A DNA stretch of 64,000 bases, taken from Thermoanaerobaculia bacterium. Lineage in GTDB: Bacteria > Acidobacteriota > Thermoanaerobaculia > Multivoradales > J023. Location: contig JALCBJ010000003.1 of NCBI GenBank assembly GCA_028066595.1, positions 134,936-198,935 on the forward strand. The letters are read 5' to 3'. Shown in pieces: positions 45,135 through 55,238 of this stretch (its first letter is position 1; each line of letters opens with the position of its first letter). A model generated the notes under the pieces. The model did not search any database, was not told where the DNA came from, and saw only the letters and a list, made by a program, of their open reading frames with translations. The position numbers were made by a program, and so were the translations under genes.

Positions 45135-45959
45135 CTATTCCTTCTCAGCCAACAACCGAACGACCCGAGTCTGGCCTCGGCCGAAGTCGGCTTCCGCCAC
45201 CGCGTCCTCATAGAGCAGGATACGGAAGTCCAGGAAGGCCTTCAGTACCTCGTTGGTCTGCCAGACGACGGCGGGGCCGACCCTACCCTCCCGTGTGGCG
45301 TCGTGATGGAACGCCTCGAGAACGACGAGACCACCCGAGCGCAAAGACGCAGTAGCAACCTCGATCCAAGGTCTCACATCGACATAGCTGAAAACCACGA
45401 GATCCCATCGGTCGGTACCCCAGTCGAAGTCCTCGCTGCCGACGACTTCGGTTCGGATCTCGACACCAGCCTCCTCGGCCAACGTTCGGGCCAGGGCGAC
45501 CGCTCGATCGGCCGGGTCGAATCCCACGACCTCCCAACCCTGCTGCGCGAGCCAGATGGAGTTGCGGCCCTGCCCCATGCCGACGTCGAGAGCCGTTCCG
45601 GGCGGACGACCCTCGATCGTCCGAACGAGGAAGTCATTCGGACCCGTGTTGAACCGCGGCTCCGGCTCTGTCAAGAAGCGATTCCACCGCTCCACACCCT
45701 GACGCTGTCTGCGCTGCTGAATCTCCTCCACCCGCTCGGCGATCTCCTGGTCACCGAGTCCCTGAGATTCCAGGTGCCCCCTATATGCGTCTATTGCCCG
45801 CGATCTCACTTCGTCGGCCTGCACCTCGAGCCAGCGCAAGAACTCGACATACTTATCGTGTTCTGCGGGGTTCTCGGCCACCATGTCCTGTGCGACCATC
45901 GCCGGCGCCAGCAAGAAAGTCCACAAAACGAACCATCGAACCGCGGATGAAGTTTGCAT
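45135..45959 (-). CDS. exported class I SAM methyltransferase-like protein
   Basis: The 274-residue protein has a signal peptide (AVRWFVLWTFLLAPAMVAQ) followed by a ~90-residue helical region and a class I methyltransferase Rossmann fold with the SAM loop LDVGMGQGRNSIWLAQQG (124-141) and GFDPADRAV. The nearest family is TehB/UbiE-like. The ATG at 45959 is 7 nt after GGAGG. An exported methyltransferase is odd because SAM is cytoplasmic. Confidence 0.8.
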   Translation of the reverse strand: MQTSSAVRWFVLWTFLLAPAMVAQDMVAENPAEHDKYVEFLRWLEVQADEVRSRAIDAYRGHLESQGLGDQEIAERVEEIQQRRQRQGVERWNRFLTEPEPRFNTGPNDFLVRTIEGRPPGTALDVGMGQGRNSIWLAQQGWEVVGFDPADRAVALARTLAEEAGVEIRTEVVGSEDFDWGTDRWDLVVFSYVDVRPWIEVATASLRSGGLVVLEAFHHDATREGRVGPAVVWQTNEVLKAFLDFRILLYEDAVAEADFGRGQTRVVRLLAEKE

Positions 45960-46248
45960 CGTGACGCCTCCAAGTCGTCGTAGCCGAGTACGGCACCATT
46001 GTGCCACCACGCTCCTGTGCCGGCTAGATCGGGAGCTCTCCGTCGGGTCCGCGCTCCCAGCAGCTACATGCCGCACCTTCTGCTCGATGACTCCGAGCGG
46101 TCGTCTGTGCGATTTCGAGACGCGTCCCGTCGCGATCGGACAACGGGACGGTGCCTGCTGAAACCCTGAGCCCCCGAAACCGTTGGAATCACGGGCAACT
46201 CGGTCCACATCATCCCCTGGTACGAGCCTTGCTGATCTCTCGAACGCT

Positions 46249-48708
46249 ATGAACACCCATCTCTCGTCCTTCCTCGATACCTTGCACCGCGACCTCAAGT
46301 CGACCCTTCGCGGGCTGCGCTCTCGGCCCGGCTTCACGCTCGTCGTAGCCCTTACCCTGGCGTTGGGCATCGGCGCCAACACCGCGATCTTCAGCGTGGT
46401 CCACGGCGTGCTCCTGGAACCACTGGGCTACGCCGACGAGGATCGCTTGGTGTGGTTGTCGGCACGCCAGCCCGATGGCAGAGAGGCTTGGGGCGGATTC
46501 TCGGCTCCCGACGTGTGGTACTTCGACGAAAACGCCGAGCGCTTGGAGGACGTCAAGCTCTGGATGCGTCAGGCGCTGACCTTAGGCGACCCGGGCGAGG
46601 TCCGCAAGGTAGCCGGTGCCTTTGCGTCGGTGGGCTTCTTTCGCGCACTGGGGGTCGAAGCGGCGACCGGACGAACTTTCGCCGGCGACGACGCGATCTC
46701 CGGGATCGGAACCGTGGCGGTGATCTCCGACGAGTTCTGGCAGCGGACCTGGGGCGGCGATCCGTCGATCGTCGGCCGGGAGCTGATGATCGAAGGCGAT
46801 CCCGTGACCGTCGTGGGCGTGCTTCCTCCCGGCCTCGAGCTACCGGCCAAGAATGTAGACGTCTGGATGCCCGTGAGCCCGGTACAGGTTCCCTACGGAC
46901 GACTGGCTCGCGAGGAGCACGATGTCTGGGCCCTGGCGCGTCTGGCACCCGGCGCGACCCTCGCACTTGCGGATCAAGAGCTCGACGTCTTGGCCGCGGA
47001 CCTCGCACAGAGCTTTCCCGAGACCAACGAAGGCTGGACCGTCGACGTTCGACCTTTGCGCGACGCGGTGGTGTCGCGGGCTCGCGGGCCGATCTTGATC
47101 GCCTTCGCCGCAGGCGGTCTCGTACTGCTCGTGGCCTGTGTGAACGTGGCCAATCTGATCCTGGCGCGATCGCTCTCCCGCGAGCGCGAGATGGCCGTGA
47201 GACGCGCCCTGGGTGCTGGTGCAGCACGGCTCTTTCAACAACGCGTGGTCGAGAACCTGGTGCTAGCACTCCTCGGCGGAGGGCTGGGTGCTCTCCTCGC
47301 CATCTGGCTGCACGAAGGAATCCTCGTCCTGGAGCCTGGTGTGTTGCCGCGCGCCGACCGTATCGGACTGGCGTGGCCGGTCTTCGCCTTTGCGCTCTCG
47401 GTCGCGTTTCTCACAGGTCTTGTCTTCTCGGTGGCACCGGCCCTTCGGAGCAGGAAACTGAGCGCCCAAGCTTTGCGCGACGGGGGCCGCACCGCGGGCG
47501 GTGACCGAAGCCGGCATGCCGCCCGCCTGGCGATGGTGGCGGCCCAGGTGTCGCTGGCCGTCGTGCTGCTGGCATCGAGCGTAGTCCTGATCTCCGCGAT
47601 ACGCGACCTGGAATCGCGCAGCCCGGGGTTCGATCCAGAAAACCTCTACCACGCTCACATGATTCTGGACATCGACCGGTACGATTCGCCGCGACAGCGA
47701 GCGGAATACTACCGCCAGATGATCGAGGAGGTGCGGAGGATCCCCGGCGTCGCGTCCGCTGGGCTGTCGACGACGAGCCCGGTACCCGGTCTGGGCATCC
47801 AGATCGACGTTCCCTACCGCGCACCCGACGGGCCCCAGCTCGATGCCCCCGACGCTCCGCGCGCGGCGTTCCGCGTGGTTTCGCCCGGCTGGTTCGAGAC
47901 AGCTGGCGTGCCGCTCCTCACGGGTCGAGACATCTCCTCCGAAGATCGCACCGGCGTCGACAGAGCGTCCGTCGTGGTGAATCGCTCCCTGGCCCGGCTC
48001 CTCAGCGAGTCCCAGGATCCCGGCGCGGCGCTCGATCGCAGCGTGGAAGTATCCCTGGGTGGCACGATCCCCGGGCGCGTGGTCGGTGTGGTCGCCGATA
48101 CTCGCAGCGCCGGCCTCGACTTGCCGACTCGGCCCGAGATCTACTTCGCACACGACCAGATCCCCTTCCTCGGCATGGGCATCACGGTGCGTAGTGCCAT
48201 GGCGCCGGTGGAGCTGGACAAGGCACTCTCGGCCGCGGTCTTCCGCATCGACCCGAGCCAGCCCTACAACCTTCTCCACGGCCTGGAACAGAAGCTCCAC
48301 GAGCAGCTAGACATCGAGCGGTTCTCCGCCACGCTTCTCAGCTTGTTCGCTTTTCTGGCTCTCCTGCTCTCGGCCATCGGGATATACGGCGTCTACGCCT
48401 ACTGGGTGCGTGAACGCACGCGGGAAATCGGGGTACGCATCGCCCTCGGCGCACAGGCCCACCGGCTCCTGCTGTGGGTTCTCGGACGCGGGCTCGTTCT
48501 CGCCTCGCTGGGTCTGGTCGCCGGCCTCGGGGTGGCGATCCCGACCGCCTCGGTCCTGGCCCGCTACTTCCAAGGCGTGGAAGGCACACAGCCGTCCAGT
48601 CTCGCGTTCGTCACCGCGACGTTGCTCGTACTAGCTGCCGTCGCTTGCTTCGTGCCAGCCCTGCGCGCTAGCCGTGTCGAGCCGACGGAGGCCCTGCGCT
48701 GCGAATAG
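46249..48708 (+). CDS. ADOP-type MacB/FtsX permease
   Basis: The 819-residue permease has the same build as the one at 17346: N-terminal LRSRPGFTLVVALTLALGIGANTAIFSVV, MacB-like periplasmic core, EREMAVRRALGAGAARLFQQRVVENLVLALLGG-type helices, a second unit with RLAMVAAQVSLAVVLLASSVVL, and RTREIGVRIALGAQAHRLLL near the C-terminus, ending VEPTEALRCE. No ATPase gene is adjacent. The ATG at 46249 is chosen; an upstream in-frame TTG at 46183 has no ribosome site. It probably belongs functionally with the PadR/prefix genes upstream although a minus-strand gene lies between. Confidence 0.9.
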   Translation: MNTHLSSFLDTLHRDLKSTLRGLRSRPGFTLVVALTLALGIGANTAIFSVVHGVLLEPLGYADEDRLVWLSARQPDGREAWGGFSAPDVWYFDENAERLEDVKLWMRQALTLGDPGEVRKVAGAFASVGFFRALGVEAATGRTFAGDDAISGIGTVAVISDEFWQRTWGGDPSIVGRELMIEGDPVTVVGVLPPGLELPAKNVDVWMPVSPVQVPYGRLAREEHDVWALARLAPGATLALADQELDVLAADLAQSFPETNEGWTVDVRPLRDAVVSRARGPILIAFAAGGLVLLVACVNVANLILARSLSREREMAVRRALGAGAARLFQQRVVENLVLALLGGGLGALLAIWLHEGILVLEPGVLPRADRIGLAWPVFAFALSVAFLTGLVFSVAPALRSRKLSAQALRDGGRTAGGDRSRHAARLAMVAAQVSLAVVLLASSVVLISAIRDLESRSPGFDPENLYHAHMILDIDRYDSPRQRAEYYRQMIEEVRRIPGVASAGLSTTSPVPGLGIQIDVPYRAPDGPQLDAPDAPRAAFRVVSPGWFETAGVPLLTGRDISSEDRTGVDRASVVVNRSLARLLSESQDPGAALDRSVEVSLGGTIPGRVVGVVADTRSAGLDLPTRPEIYFAHDQIPFLGMGITVRSAMAPVELDKALSAAVFRIDPSQPYNLLHGLEQKLHEQLDIERFSATLLSLFAFLALLLSAIGIYGVYAYWVRERTREIGVRIALGAQAHRLLLWVLGRGLVLASLGLVAGLGVAIPTASVLARYFQGVEGTQPSSLAFVTATLLVLAAVACFVPALRASRVEPTEALRCE

Positions 48709-48717
48709 GACCGCAGC

Positions 48718-48742
48718 GCAGGGGAGCAGTACGCTCCCCTGC
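48718..48742. terminator. GC-rich hairpin between convergent genes
   Basis: A perfect 10-bp stem, GCAGGGGAGC (48718-48727) with GCTCCCCTGC (48733-48742) around a 5-nt loop, lies between the permease stop and the oligopeptidase stop. It has no strong T-run on either strand, so it may be a weak bidirectional terminator or an mRNA 3' stabiliser. Confidence 0.55.
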
Positions 48743-48763
48743 GGCTCTAGTCAAAAGGGTGCT

Positions 48764-50896
48764 CTAGTCCGCAATGCCGACCGAATCGATCATGAACGCA
48801 TAAACGAACGCACGCTCTTCGAGGGCCTTGTATCGGCCCGAAGCACCACCGTGGCCTGCTTCCATGTTGGTCTTGAGGAGGAGCAGGCTATCGCCAGACT
48901 TTGTGGCACGCAGCTTCGCGGTCCACTTGGCGGGCTCCCAGTACTGCACCCGAGGGTCATGGAGCCCCGCGGTCACGAGCATATTCGGATACTCCTGGGC
49001 CGTCACGTTGTCGTACGGCGAGTAGGAAATCATGTAGCGGAAATGCTCCTCGTTTTTCGGGTTGCCCCACTCCTCGAACTCACCGACTGTGAGAGGGATC
49101 GATTCGTCGAGCATGGTGTTGATCACGTCGACGAAGGGCACCTGGGCAACGGCTGCTCGGAACAGGTCCGGACGCATGTTGACGACCGCACCCATCAACA
49201 GCCCTCCGGCACTGCCGCCCTGGATCACCAATCTGTCTGAGTTGGTGATGCGTTGCTCCACCAGGTACTCGGCAACGTCGATGAAGTCGGTAAAGGTGGT
49301 GCGCTTCTGCATCATCTTGCCCTGGTCGTGCCACTCCGCGCCCAGCTCTCCGCCGCCACGAATCTGCGCCTGGGCGAAGACGAAGCCACGGTCCAGGAGA
49401 CTGAAGATCTGGGACCTGAAGTACGGATCGAGAGTGGAACCGTAGGATCCATAGCCGTAGAGCAAAGTCGGATTCTCACCGTTTCGCTCGAGGCCCTTCT
49501 TGGCCACCAGGATCACAGGCACAGCGATACCGTCACGCGCTCGGGCGTAGACGCGCTGAGTCTCGTAGAGCGAGCGGTCGTAACCCGGTACCGGAGTCTC
49601 TTTGAGCAGCTCAATCGCGCCGGTTTCGAGATCGACTTCGTACACCGAACGAGGCGTGATGGGTGACATGTAGGAGAAGCGGAAGCTGGTGGCCTCGAAC
49701 TCCGGGTTGCTCGAAGAGAAGACCGCATAGACCGTCTCGGGCATCTCGATCGGCCGCTCGGCCCCGCTCGACAGCTCACGCACCTCCATCCTGCGAAGCC
49801 CGGCCTCGCGTTCCGCCACTACCATGTGGTTGCGGAACAGCTCCACCCACTCGAGCTTGACCCGGGGCCGGTGGGAGATGATCTCGGCCCAGTTCTCGGG
49901 CGAGACGGCGTCGACCGGAGTACGCATCAACTTGAAGTTCTTGGCCTCAACGTTGGTCCGAACGTAGAAGTGATCGCCGTGATGGTCCAGGTAGTATTCG
50001 ACTCCCTGCTGCCTCGGCAGAAAGACCTGGAAATCAGCAGACGGTGTGTCGGCGTCGAGGAAGTGGATTTCCGTGGTGATGGCGCTACCGGACCCTGCCA
50101 GGATGTAGTCGCCGCTGCGTGTCTTGTCGACGTAGACGCGAAAGCGCTCATCCTCCTCGTGTAGCACTACCTCGTCGTCCGCCGGATCGCTGCCCAATAC
50201 GTGGCGAAGGATCTTGTGCGGTCGCTTCGCCTCGTCCATCACGCCGTAGAACACCGTCTTGCCGTCCTTGCTCCAGGCGAAGCCGTACCCGATCTCGGGT
50301 ATCGTGTCCGGAAGCAACTCACCGGTCTCGAGATCCTTGATACGAAGCGTGTAGAGCTCTGAGCCGTTGGTGTCCTCGGAATACGCCAGGAGACGATGGT
50401 CTGGGCTCGGCGAGTAGAGACCGAGCTGGTGATAGTCGTGTCCTTCGGCCAGAACATTTGCGTCGAGCACGACCTGTTCCTCTGCTTCGAGGCTCCCCTT
50501 CTTGCGGCAGAAGATGGCATATGGTTTTCCTTCTTCTGTTCGCGTGTAGTAGTAGTAACCGTCTTCCTGAACCGGCACCGAGAGGTCGGTCTCCTGGATG
50601 CGTCCGAGCATCTCGTCGTAGAGCGCTTTCTGGAGCGCTTTGGTGTGCGCCGTCTGAGCCTCGGTATAGGCATTCTCCGCCTCCAGGTAGGAGATGACCT
50701 CCGGGTTCTCGCGCTCCCGTAGCCAGTAGTAGGGATCGACGAGGGTCTCACCGTGGATCTCGGTCTCGTGGGGCGCCTGCTTGGCGACCGGCGGAGTCGC
50801 CACTTCGTCCGCCAGGGTGGAGGTTGCGAGGCCGCCGAGAAAGACCAATGCGAAAGCGAAGGGGACTAGGGGGGATCGAGGTGATGGCTGGGTCAT
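48764..50896 (-). CDS. exported S9-family oligopeptidase (oligopeptidase B-like)
   Basis: The 710-residue serine peptidase has a signal peptide (VPFAFALVFLGGLATSTLA), a seven-bladed beta-propeller segment and the C-terminal alpha/beta-hydrolase. Catalytic residues are visible: Ser in GGSAGGLLMGAVVN, Asp in AGLHDPRVQYWEP and His in EAGHGGASGRYK. The starting HGETLVDPYYWLRERENPEVI is typical of PtrB. It should cleave short peptides after basic residues, probably in the periplasm. Confidence 0.94.
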   Translation of the reverse strand: MTQPSPRSPLVPFAFALVFLGGLATSTLADEVATPPVAKQAPHETEIHGETLVDPYYWLRERENPEVISYLEAENAYTEAQTAHTKALQKALYDEMLGRIQETDLSVPVQEDGYYYYTRTEEGKPYAIFCRKKGSLEAEEQVVLDANVLAEGHDYHQLGLYSPSPDHRLLAYSEDTNGSELYTLRIKDLETGELLPDTIPEIGYGFAWSKDGKTVFYGVMDEAKRPHKILRHVLGSDPADDEVVLHEEDERFRVYVDKTRSGDYILAGSGSAITTEIHFLDADTPSADFQVFLPRQQGVEYYLDHHGDHFYVRTNVEAKNFKLMRTPVDAVSPENWAEIISHRPRVKLEWVELFRNHMVVAEREAGLRRMEVRELSSGAERPIEMPETVYAVFSSSNPEFEATSFRFSYMSPITPRSVYEVDLETGAIELLKETPVPGYDRSLYETQRVYARARDGIAVPVILVAKKGLERNGENPTLLYGYGSYGSTLDPYFRSQIFSLLDRGFVFAQAQIRGGGELGAEWHDQGKMMQKRTTFTDFIDVAEYLVEQRITNSDRLVIQGGSAGGLLMGAVVNMRPDLFRAAVAQVPFVDVINTMLDESIPLTVGEFEEWGNPKNEEHFRYMISYSPYDNVTAQEYPNMLVTAGLHDPRVQYWEPAKWTAKLRATKSGDSLLLLKTNMEAGHGGASGRYKALEERAFVYAFMIDSVGIAD

Positions 50897-51011
50897 GAAT
50901 CCTTACCGGGTCGAATGAGGAACGGAACCGTGCACCGCCGGATCCTACCCCGCGGTGTCCGGCTCCGCTGCGAGTTTGCGTTCTACAGCGCGAACGAACC
51001 TCGAGGACATC

Positions 51012-52643
51012 ATGAACACCCATTCGCATTCCCGCTTGGACCTCCACTCCCTACTCCACATCGGCGGCATCTTCGCCTTCATTCTCCTGCTCGGAGGAGA
51101 AATCACCTGGGCCGAATCGCCTACCTGGCAACAACTGTCCTTCGGTGGCGACTTCAGTCAAGTCCGCCCGAATCAGTACCAGATCAGTTCAGACTCTCGA
51201 TGGGTCGTCTTCTCGCACGACCCGGACTTCGAGAATGTAGATCAGCTCTATAGCGTGCCTTTAGACGGTTCCGCACCACCCCAACGCATCAGTGGCCTGC
51301 TGGGTGCGTCTAGCCTCGGCAGTTTCGAGGTCACGCCCGATGGAGCCCGCGTGGTCTACACCGCGAGGCAAGATGACCCTGAGAACACGGATCTCTATCG
51401 GGTCTCGATCGAAGGCGGCACGATCCTTCGATTGAACCTGCCCGGAGAGGGCTCCGTCGGTTCGTTCCGCGTCTCACCGGACGGCACGCTCGTGGCCTAC
51501 GTCTCTTTCGGCAATGCGGATATCTCGTTGTCCGTCGTTCCACTCGCTGGCGGGACGCCGACACTTCTCACGTCCGTCCCTTATGTATCCAACCAGTCTC
51601 TTTCCTGGCACGAGTATCGATTCACACCCACATCCGATCGAATCGTCTTCGGTGCCTACGACTCGTCGGAAGTCTACTCCCTGCATAGCGTTGCAGTGCA
51701 GGGCGGGAGCAGCATGTCTCTGGGAGTAGTGTCGGACGGCGGCGACAACACCTTCATTCGTTTCGAGATCAGCCCGGATGGTCAGAGCGTCGTCTATCCA
51801 ACCTTGAACGGCTTCTCCTTCGATGGTCTGTACTCCGTACCGGTGAACGGAGGCACTCGCACGAGCCTGCTCGGGGCGCTGCCCGGGCGGCCGGATTGGT
51901 TTCGCATCACGGCCGACAGTAGTCGGGTCGTTCATCTCGCCCAGGGCCACCAGGGTGCAGAGGCGTGGGGCCTCTACTCGACACCGATCGGAGGCGGTCT
52001 GGTGGATCTCGTGGCGAACCTCGGAACCGGCAATTCTCAACCCGACGTCGAACTGGACTCTAGCGGCAATCGGCTCGTCTTCACCTTCGACTATGAAACG
52101 GCGGGAATCCGAGAGATCTTCAGTGTCTCCTCCGCCGGCGGCGCGCCCGTCAAACTGAACCCTACTCTGCCCGGCGGGGCCTCGGTGAGTGCTTTCAAGA
52201 TTTCGGCCGACAGTCAATGGGTCGTCTACCGCGCAGATCAGCTGCTCCCCGGAGCCCCGATGCTGTGGCACACACCCATCGGCGGACCAGCGTCGGAGAA
52301 CCAGGCGGTCTTCTTTGGCAGCCCAGTCTCACAGGCGGTCTCGAGCGCTTGGCGCATCGATCCACGTAGCGACCGCGTTGTCGTGCTGTCAAATCTATTC
52401 TTCGTCGACGGGGTGCGCCGACCCTGGCGGGCGTTCTTCACAGGGCAGGAGGACGAGCTAGTTGACGAGACCGAGTTCGTTGCGGGCGGCGAAGCTATCA
52501 CCTTCCGATTCGCGCCCAATGGCGACATTGTCTACCGGGCCGACCAGAATCTCGATCAGAAATTCGAGCTCTTCTCCGTCACCTTCCCTCCCGACCAGAT
52601 CTTCGCCGACGGATTCGAGTCGGGCGACGTAGAGGCCTGGTAG
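51012..52643 (+). CDS. secreted PD40/WD40-like propeller protein with DGFESG C-terminus
   Basis: The 543-residue protein has an export signal (LLHIGGIFAFILLLGGEITWA) and repeated blades of the TolB/PD40 type, such as SSDSRWVVFSHD, TPDGARVVYTARQD, SPDGTLVAYVSF, SPDGQSVVYPTL and SADSQWVVYRAD. It ends with IFADGFESGDVEAW, the motif shared with two other exported proteins in the window. The ATG at 51012 follows GAGGA; a GTG or ATG further upstream is possible but adds no signal sequence. Function unknown. Confidence 0.85.
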   Translation: MNTHSHSRLDLHSLLHIGGIFAFILLLGGEITWAESPTWQQLSFGGDFSQVRPNQYQISSDSRWVVFSHDPDFENVDQLYSVPLDGSAPPQRISGLLGASSLGSFEVTPDGARVVYTARQDDPENTDLYRVSIEGGTILRLNLPGEGSVGSFRVSPDGTLVAYVSFGNADISLSVVPLAGGTPTLLTSVPYVSNQSLSWHEYRFTPTSDRIVFGAYDSSEVYSLHSVAVQGGSSMSLGVVSDGGDNTFIRFEISPDGQSVVYPTLNGFSFDGLYSVPVNGGTRTSLLGALPGRPDWFRITADSSRVVHLAQGHQGAEAWGLYSTPIGGGLVDLVANLGTGNSQPDVELDSSGNRLVFTFDYETAGIREIFSVSSAGGAPVKLNPTLPGGASVSAFKISADSQWVVYRADQLLPGAPMLWHTPIGGPASENQAVFFGSPVSQAVSSAWRIDPRSDRVVVLSNLFFVDGVRRPWRAFFTGQEDELVDETEFVAGGEAITFRFAPNGDIVYRADQNLDQKFELFSVTFPPDQIFADGFESGDVEAW

Positions 52644-52761
52644 CCGGGTGCCACAAAGTCGCCCGAGGTAGCACTGCGCGCGACACCGGGCTGGGCAGAG
52701 CGTACCCGTAGAGGATGCTGGGCGGTCTCGGATCGCTGTGCCGAATGCGCTCGTGGATGAG

Positions 52762-55227
52762 TCAGAGTTTCCTTTCGACGGCGGCCAGAGACTCTCGCGC
52801 CAGAAGCGTGTACTCAGAGTGGGGCCCCAGTATCTCTCCCGCCTTCTCTACGGTCTCCTCCAATACTCGGCGGGCTTCCTCGGTTCGCCCCTGCCGACGC
52901 AGGATGTCCCCGAGGACCGCCATCGCCGCCCACCGGTACCGGTCGGCAGGGTCGAGGAGATCGAGGGCGCGCTGCACGTTCGACTCGGCTGCGTCCAGAG
53001 AACCGAGAAGGCTCTGCGTCCAGGCCAACCCGGTGAGCCCGTTGGGCTTGGGTGCCAGCGCGTAGGTCTCCCAAGCTTCTACGACCTCCTGGTACGTGGC
53101 CTCCGAGTCCCGGAGTCGTCCGACCTCGCGCAGCATACCCGCCAGGTTCACGTTCACCGCTAGCACCGTAGGATGGGACGGGTCTAACGTGCGCCGCGCG
53201 ACGTCCAGCGTCTCGAGCAACGCTTCGACCGAGTCCTGGTCACGGCCCACCGCGTCGAGAATCAAGGCGTAGTCGTTGAGCGACGTCACCAGGTCTTCCG
53301 ATTCGGCCCGTCGACGGATCTCGATGCCTCGGCGCATCGGTTCGAGGGCCTCGTTCAGTCGCGAGGCCTCCGGCTCGGGATGGTCCCGGAACAGCTCCGT
53401 GAACCTCAGGTGGCCGAGAAGATGTAGCGTGGTCGCCAGCTCCTCGCTACCCTGCGGGTCCAGCTCCGACTGCACCTCAGCGACCTGTTCCAGAAGGGCC
53501 AAGGCCTCACGGCGCAGCGGCGAATTCGCGGCGGAAAAGCGTGCGATGAGAAACGCCCTGTCGTAGAGCAGGTCCGCCGCCGTCTTGCGATCTACCCCAC
53601 CCTGCTCCTCCACGGCCCGCTGGTTGAGCGCCAGGGCTTCCTCGAGGTCGGCTGTTTCGGCCACGGCTCGCGACGCCATACGCAGCAGCTCTACCCGACG
53701 GCCCTGGTCGGCCTCGACGGCCGGCAGTTCCAAGGCCGCCACCAGCGTCTCCGCCGCCCGATCAAAAACCAGGAGGTTGTAGAAGCCTTCGCCGATCACT
53801 TCCAGTAGCCTGCGACGCGCATCCACATCTTCGATTGCCGCGGCCCGCTCCGCCCCCGACTCCAAAAGCTGGCGCGCTGGAACTTGACTTGCACCGCGGG
53901 TGCCAGGGTCGCCAAGGCGCAAGAGGTCGAGGGCGACGGCGGCCAGGCGCTCGGCGCTGTCACGCTCCTCGGCGGCGATCCGTCCCTGGATCAGTGCCGC
54001 GCCGGCGCCGCCGACGATCGACATCAACGCGAGGCCGCCGAGCGCCGCTGCGACCGCGTGACGGCCGACGAACTTGCGGGTCCGATAGAACCAGCTAGGC
54101 GGCACCGCGTCCACCGGCAGCCCTTCCAGCCACCGCTCCAGGTCACGGGCTAGAGCCGAGGCACCGGAGTAGCGCTGCGAGGCCTCGGGGCGCAGTGCCG
54201 TCAGCACGATGGCGTCGAGATCCTGCCAGCCCGACGTCGCCAGCGTCGAGACCCGGGAGGGTGCTTCCGGAATCCTCCCCGCCAGGCGTGGATCGGGCCC
54301 CGGATCGTCGTTAGTAGAGAACGGCGGCGCCCCAGTCAGAAGTACATATAGCACGCAGCCTAAGGAGTAGACGTCAGACGCCGTGCTCACCACGTCACCT
54401 CGCAGCTGCTCTGGCGATGCGTAGGCCGGCGTATACGGACCCGTTCCCGTGGAGGTTACCGGCGAGGCGTCGAATGGACCCAACACCTTGGCGATACCAA
54501 AGTCTAGGAGCTTGGGCTGCCCGTCACCATCCACCAGAACATTCGTCGGCTTCAGATCTCGATGCACGACCAGCTGCCTGTGGGCCGCGGCCACCGCATC
54601 GAGGACGGGGAGTATCAGACGCAGACGATCCCGTACCGAAAGACTACGATCGTCGCAGAATGACAGCAGCTCCTGCCCCTCGACCCATTCCATGACCAAG
54701 AAGGGCACGCCGTCCTCCGTGAGGCCACCATCGAGGAGCCGGGCGATCCCGGGGTGCTCGAGGTGCGCGAGGATCTGGCGCTCCTGTTCGAATCGAAGCG
54801 CCAGTGACGAGTCCGTCAGCTCCCAGCGGAGCAGCTTGATCGCCACGTCCTGGGCATAGAGCCCATCCGCCCGATGGCCACGGTAGACCCGACCCATCCC
54901 GCCCACCGCCACCATCTCGCCCAGTTCCCAAGTACCCAGGCTGCCATGCTGCACCGAACGTTCGGACGACAACCCTTCCTTGAGCTCTGCCAGCAACCCG
55001 CCCGCCGATTCGACCACGCCCTCACCGAGGACATCTCGTTCGTTGGAAACGGCATCCGGAAAATGTGCGAGCAGCGAACGGAGTTCCCTCAGCAGTTCCT
55101 CGTCGCCGTCCGCCAGTTCGCGGGCCGCGTCGTGCCGCTCGTAAACGGGCATATCCGCCAGAATGTCAAGCTGCGGTTCCACCCGCAGCCAGAGTTCCCG
55201 CTGCGCCTTCTTCGTGTCACGTTCCAT
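52762..55227 (-). CDS. transmembrane Ser/Thr protein kinase with TPR-like domain
   Basis: The 821-residue protein has an N-terminal ~95-residue helical region, a protein kinase domain (about 99-370) with GGMGRVYRG, catalytic lysine K131, VHRDLKPTNVLVD with D224 and LLDFGIAKVL, one TM helix (about 397-420), and a C-terminal helical region rich in TPR-like pairs (for example EEARRVLEETVEKAGEILG). The first glycine of the GxGxxG loop is replaced (AVGGMG). It phosphorylates Ser/Thr of partner proteins. It is divergent from the ECF sigma gene 55567-56163 and probably cotranscribed with the lipoprotein just upstream. Confidence 0.92.
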   Translation of the reverse strand: MERDTKKAQRELWLRVEPQLDILADMPVYERHDAARELADGDEELLRELRSLLAHFPDAVSNERDVLGEGVVESAGGLLAELKEGLSSERSVQHGSLGTWELGEMVAVGGMGRVYRGHRADGLYAQDVAIKLLRWELTDSSLALRFEQERQILAHLEHPGIARLLDGGLTEDGVPFLVMEWVEGQELLSFCDDRSLSVRDRLRLILPVLDAVAAAHRQLVVHRDLKPTNVLVDGDGQPKLLDFGIAKVLGPFDASPVTSTGTGPYTPAYASPEQLRGDVVSTASDVYSLGCVLYVLLTGAPPFSTNDDPGPDPRLAGRIPEAPSRVSTLATSGWQDLDAIVLTALRPEASQRYSGASALARDLERWLEGLPVDAVPPSWFYRTRKFVGRHAVAAALGGLALMSIVGGAGAALIQGRIAAEERDSAERLAAVALDLLRLGDPGTRGASQVPARQLLESGAERAAAIEDVDARRRLLEVIGEGFYNLLVFDRAAETLVAALELPAVEADQGRRVELLRMASRAVAETADLEEALALNQRAVEEQGGVDRKTAADLLYDRAFLIARFSAANSPLRREALALLEQVAEVQSELDPQGSEELATTLHLLGHLRFTELFRDHPEPEASRLNEALEPMRRGIEIRRRAESEDLVTSLNDYALILDAVGRDQDSVEALLETLDVARRTLDPSHPTVLAVNVNLAGMLREVGRLRDSEATYQEVVEAWETYALAPKPNGLTGLAWTQSLLGSLDAAESNVQRALDLLDPADRYRWAAMAVLGDILRRQGRTEEARRVLEETVEKAGEILGPHSEYTLLARESLAAVERKL

Positions 55228-55238
55228 GTCTCCGGAGT

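Noticed and set aside
46249-51026. Identical first 12 bases (ATGAACACCCAT) of the ADOP permease at 46249 and the PD40 protein at 51012
   Set aside because: The similarity ends after four codons and the proteins are unrelated; chance is sufficient.
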